Shown one piece after another: positions 18,326 to 25,993 of a stretch of 64,000 nt of DNA (position 1 is the stretch's first letter; the number at the start of each line of letters is the position of its first letter). The position numbers were made by a program, and so were the translations under genes. The notes beneath the pieces were generated by a model. It was given only the letters and a program-made list of their open reading frames with translations. It ran no database searches and had not been told where the DNA came from. Source of the stretch: Streptomyces bottropensis ATCC 25435 (lineage in GTDB: Bacteria; Actinomycetota; Actinomycetes; Streptomycetales; Streptomycetaceae). The DNA lies in assembly GCF_000383595.1 (NCBI RefSeq), contig NZ_KB911581.1:1116001-1180000 (forward strand), given 5' to 3'.

Positions 18326-19242
18326 GTGACGCGAGCGGGGCGAACGACACTGCCGCACAGGGCGGTTCGGGCACTGACCCGGACGGGGGCCAGAGAGATG
18401 CGACCGCGCGAGGCACGGATGCGGCTGCGGGCGTGGCCGGCGGGTCCGGCCGCCCCGATACGCCCGCCGCGACCACCACGGACGGTGATGCCGGCGTGAC
18501 CGCCGCACCTGGGAAGTCCGCCACGGCCGGGCAGCCCGCTGCGACCGAAGGCGGGGCCGGAGCCGGCGTCTCCGGGGCCGGGCGGTACGTCCGGGTCGTG
18601 CTGGTGGACGATCACCGGATGTTCCGTACGGGAGTGCGGGCCGAGATCGGGCAGACGGACCGTACGGGTGTGGAGGTCGTCGGGGAGGCACCCGACGTCG
18701 ACCAGGCGGTCTCGGTGATCACGAGCACGCGGCCCGAGGTGGTGCTCCTCGATGTGCATCTGCCCGGCGGGGGAGGCGTCGAAGTGCTGCGCCGTTGTTC
18801 TGCGTTGATGGCGGACGCCGAACAGCCCGTCCGGTTCCTCGCGCTGTCCGTGTCGGACGCGGCGGAGGATGTGATCGGTGTGATCCGGGGCGGTGCGCGC
18901 GGATATGTCACCAAGACGATCACCGGCTCCGATCTCGTCAACTCCATCTTCCGGGTGCAGGAGGGTGACGCAGTCTTCTCCCCGCGCCTGGCAGGCTTCG
19001 TCCTGGACGCCTTCGCCTCCACCGACGCCCCGCCCGTCGACGAGGACCTCGACCGTCTCACCCAGCGCGAGCGCGAGGTGCTGCGTCTCATCGCCCGCGG
19101 GTATGCGTACAAGGAGATCGCCAAGCAGCTCTACATCTCGGTGAAGACGGTGGAGTCCCATGTGTCCGCCGTACTGCGGAAGCTGCAGCTCTCCAACCGG
19201 CACGAGCTGACGAGGTGGGCGACGGCACGACGCCTGGTGTGA
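18322..19242 (+). CDS. LuxR-family response regulator
   Basis: After an unusual 85-residue Gly/Ala/Thr-rich N-terminal extension comes a receiver domain (VVLVDDHRMFRTGVR, phospho-acceptor Asp in VVLLDVHLPGG, Lys in YVTKTITG). The C-terminal LuxR HTH follows (LTQREREVLRLIARGYAYKEIAKQL, then SVKTVESHVSAVLRKL). It is the cognate partner of the preceding kinase, overlapping it by 4 nt. It would bind DNA near its own operon and the PspC gene (inference). The extension could mean translation really starts further in, but the overlap supports ATG 18322. Confidence 0.9.
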   Translation: MSDASGANDTAAQGGSGTDPDGGQRDATARGTDAAAGVAGGSGRPDTPAATTTDGDAGVTAAPGKSATAGQPAATEGGAGAGVSGAGRYVRVVLVDDHRMFRTGVRAEIGQTDRTGVEVVGEAPDVDQAVSVITSTRPEVVLLDVHLPGGGGVEVLRRCSALMADAEQPVRFLALSVSDAAEDVIGVIRGGARGYVTKTITGSDLVNSIFRVQEGDAVFSPRLAGFVLDAFASTDAPPVDEDLDRLTQREREVLRLIARGYAYKEIAKQLYISVKTVESHVSAVLRKLQLSNRHELTRWATARRLV

Positions 19243-19575
19243 GGGGTGGGCACCGGTGCCGCCTCGGCACCAGCGCAGGCATCGGCTCTGGGCCTGGCTC
19301 TGGCTCTGGCTCTGATGGTGCGGGCGCCAGGTCGGTCGAGTGGCGCGCCTTCGGTGGTCGACCTCGCCTTGACCCGCTGACCTGCTGACCCGCTGACCCG
19401 AGCCCTCGGCCAGCAGGAAGCTGGCCTGGGCTGCCGGACCGCCCGTGCCGCCGGACATCCAGGCCTTGGCGTCCGGCAGCCGCCCGACGCCGCCCATCAG
19501 CGCGAGGCAGCAGCCCCGCCCTGTCCGCTCCGTCCCGCCCTGTCAGCTCCGTCTCGCCCGGCCGGAGGCGTCCGC
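19243..19575. other. Convergent intergenic interval
   Basis: No gene is seen. It contains short slippage-type repeats: GGCTCT units at about 19288-19314 and a 10-bp GCTGACCCGC-type run at about 19375-19402. Confidence 0.45.
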
Positions 19576-20655
19576 TCAGGCCACCCTTGTGGCCCCCGCG
19601 TACGGCATCTCGTCGAGCGGGGCGACGCGTACCGGGGCGGAGGGGTTCGGGGCGTGGATCATCTGGCCGTTGCCGATGTAGATGCCCACGTGGCTGATGC
19701 CGGAGTAGTAGAAGACCAGGTCGCCGGGGAGGAGTTCGGAACGGGAGACGCGGCGGCCGGCGTTGATCTGGGAGTAGGTGGTGCGGGGGAGGGAGACACC
19801 GGCGGCGCGGTAGGCCGCCAGGGTGAGACCGGAGCAGTCGAAGGCGTTGGGGCCGGTGGCGCCCCAGACGTACGGACTGCCGAGCTTGGAGAAGGCGTAG
19901 GAGACGGCCGCTGCGGCGCGGGAGTCGGGGGCGTCGGCGGTGGCGGAGGCCGGGGAGACCGGGCCGGTGAGGTCGCGCCGGGGTGAGGCGGAGGAGCGGG
20001 AGGCGTGCCCCGGGCTGCCGCCCGCGGTGTCGAACCGTGCCCGGTCCTCACTGGTGAGGCGGCCGAGCAGCTGCCGTGCGTCGGACAGCTTCGAGGTGAT
20101 CGTCTTCTTGTGCCGCTTCAGCTCCGTCTGCCGGGTCTTGAACGTGCCCAGTTCGACCCGAGCGGCCCCGCGCAGCCGTTCGATCTCCAGCAATTGCTTC
20201 CGCACGCTCGCCACATCCGCCGACTGCCGGCCGCCGACCCGCTCGGCGAGGGCGGCGCCGTCCAGGTACTGGTCAGGGTCGGCGGAGAGCGCGAGCTGCC
20301 AGGAAGGGTCGATGCCCCCGCGCCGGTACTGCGCCGCCGCCAGCGAACCCAGCTCGTCCCTTGCCGAGTTGAGCCGTTCGGTGCGGCGGGCGGCCTGGTC
20401 GCGCAGCTCTTCGAGGTTCTCCTGGGCTGTGTCGGCCTTCTCCTTCGCGCCGTTGTACTTCTCGGTGGCGACCTCGGCCTCTTGGAACAGCTTGTTCACT
20501 TTCGCCCTGACCTGGTCGGGCGTGAGCTGGGGGTCGGCGTGCCCGGTGCCGTCGAAGCCGGTCGCGGTCGCCGCGCCCGCGAGTGCGAAGGTCGCGGCCG
20601 TGCGGACCGTGTGGCCGCCGAGTGAGCGCTGTCTGGGCTTGCGGTGCGCTGCCAC
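19576..20655 (-). CDS. NlpC/P60 (C40) cell-wall endopeptidase
   Basis: The 359-residue secreted protein has a signal-like N-terminus (TAATFALAGAATATGF), a long coiled coil of about residues 40-200 (VNKLFQEAEVATEKYNGAKE onward) and a C-terminal NlpC/P60 domain. The catalytic Cys is in NAFDCSGLTLAAY and the His in SGISHVGIYIGNG. Such enzymes cut D-Glu/diaminopimelate bonds in peptidoglycan, and the coiled coil usually keeps the enzyme inactive or docks it. GTG 20655 is selected because homologous signal sequences begin AAHRKPRQRS; upstream in-frame codons also exist. A second C40 gene lies 1 kb away. Confidence 0.88.
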   Translation of the reverse strand: MAAHRKPRQRSLGGHTVRTAATFALAGAATATGFDGTGHADPQLTPDQVRAKVNKLFQEAEVATEKYNGAKEKADTAQENLEELRDQAARRTERLNSARDELGSLAAAQYRRGGIDPSWQLALSADPDQYLDGAALAERVGGRQSADVASVRKQLLEIERLRGAARVELGTFKTRQTELKRHKKTITSKLSDARQLLGRLTSEDRARFDTAGGSPGHASRSSASPRRDLTGPVSPASATADAPDSRAAAAVSYAFSKLGSPYVWGATGPNAFDCSGLTLAAYRAAGVSLPRTTYSQINAGRRVSRSELLPGDLVFYYSGISHVGIYIGNGQMIHAPNPSAPVRVAPLDEMPYAGATRVA

Positions 20656-21283
20656 GTGGAGTCCATGTCCTCTCCGTACGACCGCCGTCCGCGGTACGGA
20701 CATCGTCCGACCGTACGGACCGCCTGGGGGGAGCGGTGACGCGTCCGGCGGCGGCCCGCACAGGGGGAGCGGGCCGCCGCCGGACCTTCTCGGCGGTGGT
20801 GTCCGACTGCCGCCCCTGGCCGGGCGGCGGTGGGGAGCCGGGCACCTGAGGGAGGACGCTAAACCTGGGCGTGAGGGCACGGTAACGCGTTGTACGGAAG
20901 TGACGTGCACCGACCGCGAGGTGACCGTATGTGACCGTGATCTCGTCCTGGCATCGCCGACTTCACGCTGCGCGATGACCGATACGGTCATTTCGGACCT
21001 GCCGGGAGTGCGGCGATGCTATGCGGCGCATATATGCAAGATCGTCAGCACCTCGCCGGAGGCGATCGTGCCGGTGCCATCGTGTCGGAAGCCTCCGTGC
21101 CGGAAGCCTCCGTGCCGACGAACTCCGTGCCGACGAACTCCGTGCCGGAGATCTTCGGAAGGCCATGGCACCCCCGGAGGCCGCGTGAGGTCCCCGTTCC
21201 CCCTGAGATGGAGCGGCCCCGCGCCCGGCCTGGCACAGCCCCCCACGCCCGGCCTGCCGCAGACCCCTCATTAGGCTCCGCGC
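20656..21283. other. Intergenic interval holding a 15-bp repeat array
   Basis: No supported gene. The left part should contain the promoter of the C40 gene on the minus strand. The right part carries the tandem array at 21082-21156 and then the ribosome binding region of the next small membrane protein. Confidence 0.45.
21082..21156. repeat. 15-bp tandem repeat, five units
   Basis: Units beginning GTGYCGGAAGCCTCC (two) and GTGCCGACGAACTCC (two) are followed by a diverged fifth at 21142-21156. The repeat falls in two sequence pairs, suggesting duplication of an already doubled unit. On the minus strand it would read as TEFVG/TEASG pentapeptides. Confidence 0.9.
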
Positions 21284-21637
21284 ATGGACGTACTCATCCA
21301 CATCCTCGTCGCCCTCCACATCATCGGCATCGCCTCCCTCCTGGGTGGTTTCCTGACCCAGATGAAGGCCATGGGTCAGGGCACCGCCCGCTTCGTCCCC
21401 GCGATGCTCCACGGCGCCCTCACCATGCTCGTCACCGGTGTGCTCCTCGTCGGCCTCAATCAGGCGGACGACCAGCCCGTCGACAACATCAAGATCGGCG
21501 TCAAACTCGCACTGCTGATCGTGATCCTGGGGCTGGTCTATGTGAAACGGGACGAAGAGACAGTGGAGAAGCCGCTGTTCGGCCTGGTGGGCGCGCTGAC
21601 CATCGCGAACATCTTCATCGCGGTGCTCTGGACCTGA
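21284..21637 (+). CDS. Small integral membrane protein
   Basis: The 117-residue protein has four hydrophobic segments (LIHILVALHIIGIASLLGGFL, MLHGALTMLVTGVLLVGL, IGVKLALLIVILGLVYV, GALTIANIFIAVLW) with short polar loops. Family function is unknown to me. The ATG is preceded by AGGCTC, a weak ribosome binding site. It converges with the downstream C40 peptidase gene with only 26 nt between stops. Confidence 0.8.
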   Translation: MDVLIHILVALHIIGIASLLGGFLTQMKAMGQGTARFVPAMLHGALTMLVTGVLLVGLNQADDQPVDNIKIGVKLALLIVILGLVYVKRDEETVEKPLFGLVGALTIANIFIAVLWT

Positions 21638-21663
21638 CGGCGCGCCCCCGGCCGACCGTGCGG

Positions 21664-22953
21664 CTACGCCGGCCGCACCACGCTGTGCACCGACGACTCG
21701 GCGTCGTAGAAGACCGTCTCCTCGCGGACGTAGGTGCCCGGCTTCGGGGCGTGGATCATCATGCCGTTGCCTATGTAGAGGCCGACGTGGCCGATGTTGT
21801 CGTAGAAGAAGACGAGGTCGCCGGGCCTGGCGTCGGAGAGGGGGACCGTGGTGCCGGCGGTGAGCTGGTCGAAGGTGGTGCGGGGGAGATCGACGCCGGC
21901 GGCCTTCCAGGCGGCCTGGGTGAGCCCGGAGCAGTCGTAGGAGCCGGGGCCGGTGGCTCCCCAGACGTACGGCTTGCCGATCTGTGCGCGGGCGAAGGCG
22001 ATGGCCTTGTCGGCCTTCGTGGCGTAGGTGAGGTCCTCGGCCGGGACGGTGGTCCCGGAGGTGGTGCCGATGGACGTCTCCGTGCCGGTGGACGTGCCCG
22101 TGCCTATGGACGTCTCCGTGCCGGTGGACGTGTCCTCCCAGGTGCCCTGCGGCCCCTGGCCTACCTGCGGCCCCTGGCCTGGCTGTGATCCCTGCCTCTC
22201 CAGGGCAGGCGGGGCTTCCCGCGTTTCCACGGTCGTCGCCCGTGCCGCCTGCTGCCGCGCGAGTTCCTCCGCCCTGCGGTCGGCCTCCTCCCGCTCGCGC
22301 TGCTCGATCGCGGCGAGCCGGGCCCTCTCCTCGGCGGTGAGGGCGGCGAGCAGCTCACGGGCCTGGGCGAGCTTCGCCTGGACCTTGGCCTTGCCGGCCT
22401 TGAGCCTGTTCTGCGACGCGGTGAGCTGTTCGAGGCTGTCGCTCGCCTCCTGGCGCTGATCCGCCGCCTCGGACTGCTCGGTGACGTACGTGCCGACGGC
22501 CTCCTGCGGGCGGTCTGCCGGCCGGTCCGTCAACTGGCTCCGGTCGAAGGAGCCCTGCGGGTCGTCCGCCGGCAGCGGCGAGGCCTGGTCGGGGGCCGCC
22601 GCGCCCGTGCGGTACCGGGCCGCGGTGAGGGAACCGAGTTCCTCCCGGGCCTCGTTGAGCTTCTCCGTGCGCTTGACGACGCCGTCGAAAAGGGTGTCGA
22701 CCTGCTTCTTCTGCCTGCCCGTCTTCTCCTTGGCCGGGTTGTAGTTCTCGGTCGCCGAACCGGCCTGGCGGTAGAGGGCGTCGACCTTCTTCTCGACTTC
22801 CTCCAGGCTCGGCTTGTCGTCGGTCGAGGGCGCGGCCGTGGCGCTGCCCGACTGGGAGAGCAGGGCCACCGAGGTGAGGGCGGCGGTGGCGAGAGCGGGG
22901 GTGCGTATGCCCGCGCGCGTTCCGGCCGGACGCGGCTTGCGGTGCGGCGCCAT
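21664..22953 (-). CDS. NlpC/P60 (C40) cell-wall endopeptidase, c-di-AMP riboswitch-linked
   Basis: A signal peptide (ALATAALTSVALLSQSGSATA) is followed by a coiled coil from about residue 50 to 245. Next come a Gln/Gly- and Thr/Gly-rich linker with TGTETSIGTGTS repeats and an NlpC/P60 domain with Cys in YDCSGLTQAAW and His in IGHVGLYIGNG. The enzyme should hydrolyse peptidoglycan stem peptides outside the cell. The ATG has a strong GGAAGGAG ribosome binding site directly after a c-di-AMP riboswitch, so expression should respond to that nucleotide. It differs from the sister gene at 19576-20655 mainly in its linker. Confidence 0.92.
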   Translation of the reverse strand: MAPHRKPRPAGTRAGIRTPALATAALTSVALLSQSGSATAAPSTDDKPSLEEVEKKVDALYRQAGSATENYNPAKEKTGRQKKQVDTLFDGVVKRTEKLNEAREELGSLTAARYRTGAAAPDQASPLPADDPQGSFDRSQLTDRPADRPQEAVGTYVTEQSEAADQRQEASDSLEQLTASQNRLKAGKAKVQAKLAQARELLAALTAEERARLAAIEQREREEADRRAEELARQQAARATTVETREAPPALERQGSQPGQGPQVGQGPQGTWEDTSTGTETSIGTGTSTGTETSIGTTSGTTVPAEDLTYATKADKAIAFARAQIGKPYVWGATGPGSYDCSGLTQAAWKAAGVDLPRTTFDQLTAGTTVPLSDARPGDLVFFYDNIGHVGLYIGNGMMIHAPKPGTYVREETVFYDAESSVHSVVRPA

Positions 22954-22976
22954 GGTGCGGCGTCTCCTTCCGTTGT

Positions 22977-23127
22977 CCGCCTACCGAGTTAGCTGTCGGG
23001 TTCGGGCGCAAGCTTCGGAAGGTTTGCCCTACGGCCCTCGCCGCGCGCGGCGGTCGGGTCGATTCACCCCGGATAACGGTGGGTCCCCGGCTCCGGGCGC
23101 CTCGGGGAGGCATACCGGACTCGGCGG
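22977..23127 (-). ncRNA. c-di-AMP (ydaO-yuaA) riboswitch
   Basis: On the minus strand the segment carries the conserved ydaO blocks: CCGCCGAGTCCGG at the 5' side, GGAGCCGGGGACCCA, then GGGGTGAATC, and the 3' block CCCGAACCCGACAGCTAAC. The first CCGCC-GAG pairs with the last CTC...GGCGG to close P1. The element ends 23 nt before the C40 peptidase ATG. Known members bind c-di-AMP and usually turn the downstream gene off when it is abundant; cell-wall hydrolases are frequent targets in actinomycetes. Confidence 0.9.
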
Positions 23128-23345
23128 AGGTCGTGCGGCCCGGCGACGTTCGCCGGTTGGGTCGTACGGCCCAGAAGAAAAAGTTAGCCAACTCGTGTGG
23201 CCCGTGTGAAGGTTGATGTGCGATATGCCCGATACGTTTTCGTGACCTTAGCCTCTTCGGCGCGACGAACGGTAAGCTCGATCGCTCACCGTCGCACGGC
23301 GGTCGCGGTAGGTGGCGGGGACGGACTTTTCGGGGCGGCCTCTCG

Positions 23346-23368
23346 CTGTCAGTGCGGGCGCCTAGACT
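23346..23368 (+). promoter_or_regulatory. RecA-independent DNA-damage (PafBC-type) promoter of pcrA
   Basis: CTGTCAGTG, exactly 8 bases, then TAGACT differs from the consensus TTGTCRGTG-N8-TANNNT only in its first base. The -10 box ends 9 nt before the pcrA ATG, so the leader would be only a few bases. Confidence 0.7.
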
Positions 23369-23377
23369 CGGAGAGCG

Positions 23378-25894
23378 ATGAGCAGCCTCTTTGACGACAG
23401 CTTCCTGGCGGACCTCCAGGCCCCCCGCGGCCACGCGGAGGAGCCCCCGCCGCCACCCGAGGACGATCACGTACCGGAGCCGCTTCCGGACGATCTGTTC
23501 GGTGGGAAGTTCGACGTGCCCCCGGACCGGGACGCGTACTACCGCGACGGAGCCCCCCGCCCCGCCCTGGACGCGGCGGCCCTCCTGGACGGGCTGAACG
23601 AGAACCAGCGCGCGGCCGTGGTCCACGCGGGTTCGCCCCTGCTCATCGTGGCCGGAGCCGGCTCCGGCAAGACCCGGGTGCTCACCCACCGCATCGCGCA
23701 CCTGCTCGGCGAGCGGCGCGTCCACCCGGGCCAGATCCTCGCGATCACCTTCACCAACAAGGCCGCGGGCGAGATGAAGGAGCGCGTCGAGCAGCTCGTC
23801 GGACCGCGCGCGAACGCGATGTGGGTCATGACCTTCCACAGCGCGTGTGTACGGATCCTGCGGCGCGAATCGAAGAAGCTCGGCTTCACGTCCTCCTTCT
23901 CGATCTACGACGCCGCCGACAGCAAGCGCCTGATGGCGCTCGTCTGCCGTGATCTGGACCTCGATCCGAAGCGTTTCCCGCCCAAGTCCTTCAGCGCCAA
24001 GATCTCGAATCTGAAGAACGAGCTGATCGACGAGGAGGACTTCGCCGCCCAGGCCACCGACGGCTTCGAGAAGACCCTCGCCCAGGCCTACGCGCTCTAC
24101 CAGTCCCGCCTCCGCGAGGCGAACGCGCTCGACTTCGACGACCTGATCATGACGACGGTCAATCTGCTGCGCGCCTTCCCCGACGTCGCCGAGCACTACC
24201 GCCGCCGCTTCCGCCACGTCCTCGTGGACGAGTACCAGGACACCAACCACGCCCAGTACGCCCTGGTCAGAGAGCTTGTCGGCACCTCCGAGCACCCCGT
24301 GGACGTGCCGCCCAACGAGTGGGACGTACCGCCTGCCGAGCTCTGCGTCGTGGGTGACGCCGACCAGTCGATCTACGCCTTCCGCGGCGCGACCATCCGC
24401 AACATCCTCCAGTTCGAGGAGGACTACCCGGACGCGACGACGATCCTGCTGGAGCAGAACTACCGCTCCACCCAGACCATCCTGAGCGCGGCCAACGCGG
24501 TCATCGAGCGCAACGAGTCCCGCCGCCCGAAGAACCTGTGGACGAACGCGGGCGCGGGCGCGCAGATCACCGGCTATGTCGCCGACACCGAGCACGACGA
24601 GGCCCAGTTCGTCGCCGACGAGATAGACCGGTTGACGGACGCGGGCGACGCGAAGGCCGGCGACGTCGCCGTCTTCTACCGTACGAACGCCCAGTCCCGT
24701 GTCTTCGAAGAGGTGTTCATCCGCGTCGGCCTGCCCTACAAGGTCGTCGGCGGCGTCCGCTTCTACGAGCGCAAGGAGGTCCGGGACGTCCTCGCGTATC
24801 TGCGGGTCCTCGCCAACCCGGAGGACTCGGTCCCGCTGCGCCGCATCCTCAACGTCCCCAAGCGCGGCATCGGCGACCGCGCGGAGGCGATGATCGACGC
24901 CCTGTCGCAGCGCGAGAAGATCAGCTTCCCGCAGGCGCTGAAGCGCGTCGACGAGGCCTACGGCATGGCGGCCAGGTCGACGAACGCGGTCAAGCGGTTC
25001 AACACGCTGATGGAGGATCTGCGGACCGTCGTGGAGTCCGGGGCCGGACCGGCGACCATCCTGGAGGCGGTCCTCGAACGGACCGGCTATCTGGCCGAGT
25101 TGCAGGCCTCCACCGACCCCCAGGACGAGACCCGCATCGAGAACCTCCAGGAACTCGCCGCCGTCGCGCTGGAGTTCGAGCAGGAGGCCACGGCCGCGGA
25201 AGGCGAGGGTGAGGGCGAGGCGGCGGCTGCGACGCCCGTCGGGCTCCCCGCCTTCCTGGAGCGGGTGGCGCTGGTCGCCGACTCCGACCAGATCCCCGAC
25301 GACGAGGAGGACGGCTCGGGCGTCATCACGCTCATGACCCTCCACACCGCCAAGGGCCTGGAGTTCCCGGTCGTCTTCCTCACCGGCATGGAGGACGGCG
25401 TCTTCCCGCACATGCGCGCCCTCGGCCAGACCAAGGAGCTGGAGGAGGAGCGCCGCCTCGCGTACGTCGGCATCACCCGCGCGCGGGAACGGCTCTACCT
25501 CACCCGGTCCACCCTCCGCAGCGCATGGGGTCAGCCTTCGTACAACCCGCCGTCCCGTTTCCTGGAAGAGATCCCGGCCACACACCTGCAGTGGAAGCGC
25601 ACGGGTGCCTCCGCGCCGGTGTCCTCGGGCCCGGCCTCCGGGATCGCGTCCTCGCTGTCGTCGTCCCGTTCCCGTTCCTCGGCCTCCGGAGCGTCCGGCT
25701 TCGCGACCCGCCGCAGCAACGAGAAGCCGGTGGTCTCGCTCGCCGTGGGCGACCGCGTCACCCACGACCAGTTCGGCCTCGGCACGGTCGTCGGCGTCGG
25801 GGGCACGGGCGTGAACGCGGAGGCGACGATCGACTTCGGCGACACCAAGCCGAAGCGGCTGCTGCTGCGGTACGCACCGGTGGAGAAGCTGTAG
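23378..25894 (+). CDS. pcrA: ATP-dependent DNA helicase PcrA/UvrD (superfamily 1)
   Basis: The 838-residue helicase unwinds DNA 3' to 5' during repair and replication. All SF1 motifs are present: Walker A AGAGSGKTRVL, Ia ITFTNKAA, II VDEYQDTN, III VGDADQSIYAFRGA, IV EQNYRST, V LMTLHTAKGLEF and VI YVGITRAR. An acidic, Pro-rich N-terminal extension of about 70 residues precedes the first motif. The C-terminus has the Tudor-like domain (VGDRVTHDQFGLGTVVGVGG) that contacts RNA polymerase in PcrA. The length and C-terminal domain favour PcrA over UvrD2. The promoter carries a DNA-damage motif, consistent with a repair role. Confidence 0.95.
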   Translation: MSSLFDDSFLADLQAPRGHAEEPPPPPEDDHVPEPLPDDLFGGKFDVPPDRDAYYRDGAPRPALDAAALLDGLNENQRAAVVHAGSPLLIVAGAGSGKTRVLTHRIAHLLGERRVHPGQILAITFTNKAAGEMKERVEQLVGPRANAMWVMTFHSACVRILRRESKKLGFTSSFSIYDAADSKRLMALVCRDLDLDPKRFPPKSFSAKISNLKNELIDEEDFAAQATDGFEKTLAQAYALYQSRLREANALDFDDLIMTTVNLLRAFPDVAEHYRRRFRHVLVDEYQDTNHAQYALVRELVGTSEHPVDVPPNEWDVPPAELCVVGDADQSIYAFRGATIRNILQFEEDYPDATTILLEQNYRSTQTILSAANAVIERNESRRPKNLWTNAGAGAQITGYVADTEHDEAQFVADEIDRLTDAGDAKAGDVAVFYRTNAQSRVFEEVFIRVGLPYKVVGGVRFYERKEVRDVLAYLRVLANPEDSVPLRRILNVPKRGIGDRAEAMIDALSQREKISFPQALKRVDEAYGMAARSTNAVKRFNTLMEDLRTVVESGAGPATILEAVLERTGYLAELQASTDPQDETRIENLQELAAVALEFEQEATAAEGEGEGEAAAATPVGLPAFLERVALVADSDQIPDDEEDGSGVITLMTLHTAKGLEFPVVFLTGMEDGVFPHMRALGQTKELEEERRLAYVGITRARERLYLTRSTLRSAWGQPSYNPPSRFLEEIPATHLQWKRTGASAPVSSGPASGIASSLSSSRSRSSASGASGFATRRSNEKPVVSLAVGDRVTHDQFGLGTVVGVGGTGVNAEATIDFGDTKPKRLLLRYAPVEKL

Positions 25895-25924
25895 CCGCGG
25901 TCGGTCGCCGCGTGACACACCTCG

Positions 25925-25947
25925 GGCCCCTGCGTTCGGCAGGGGCC
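25925..25947. terminator. Bidirectional terminator between pcrA and the M23 gene
   Basis: GGCCCCTGC (25925-25933) and GCAGGGGCC (25939-25947) form a perfect 9-bp stem with a 5-nt loop between convergent genes. Confidence 0.75.
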
Positions 25948-25993
25948 TGGTCTTCGTTCTCGCTGTCCGTAACGGTGGCCGCTACGGCGCCCG

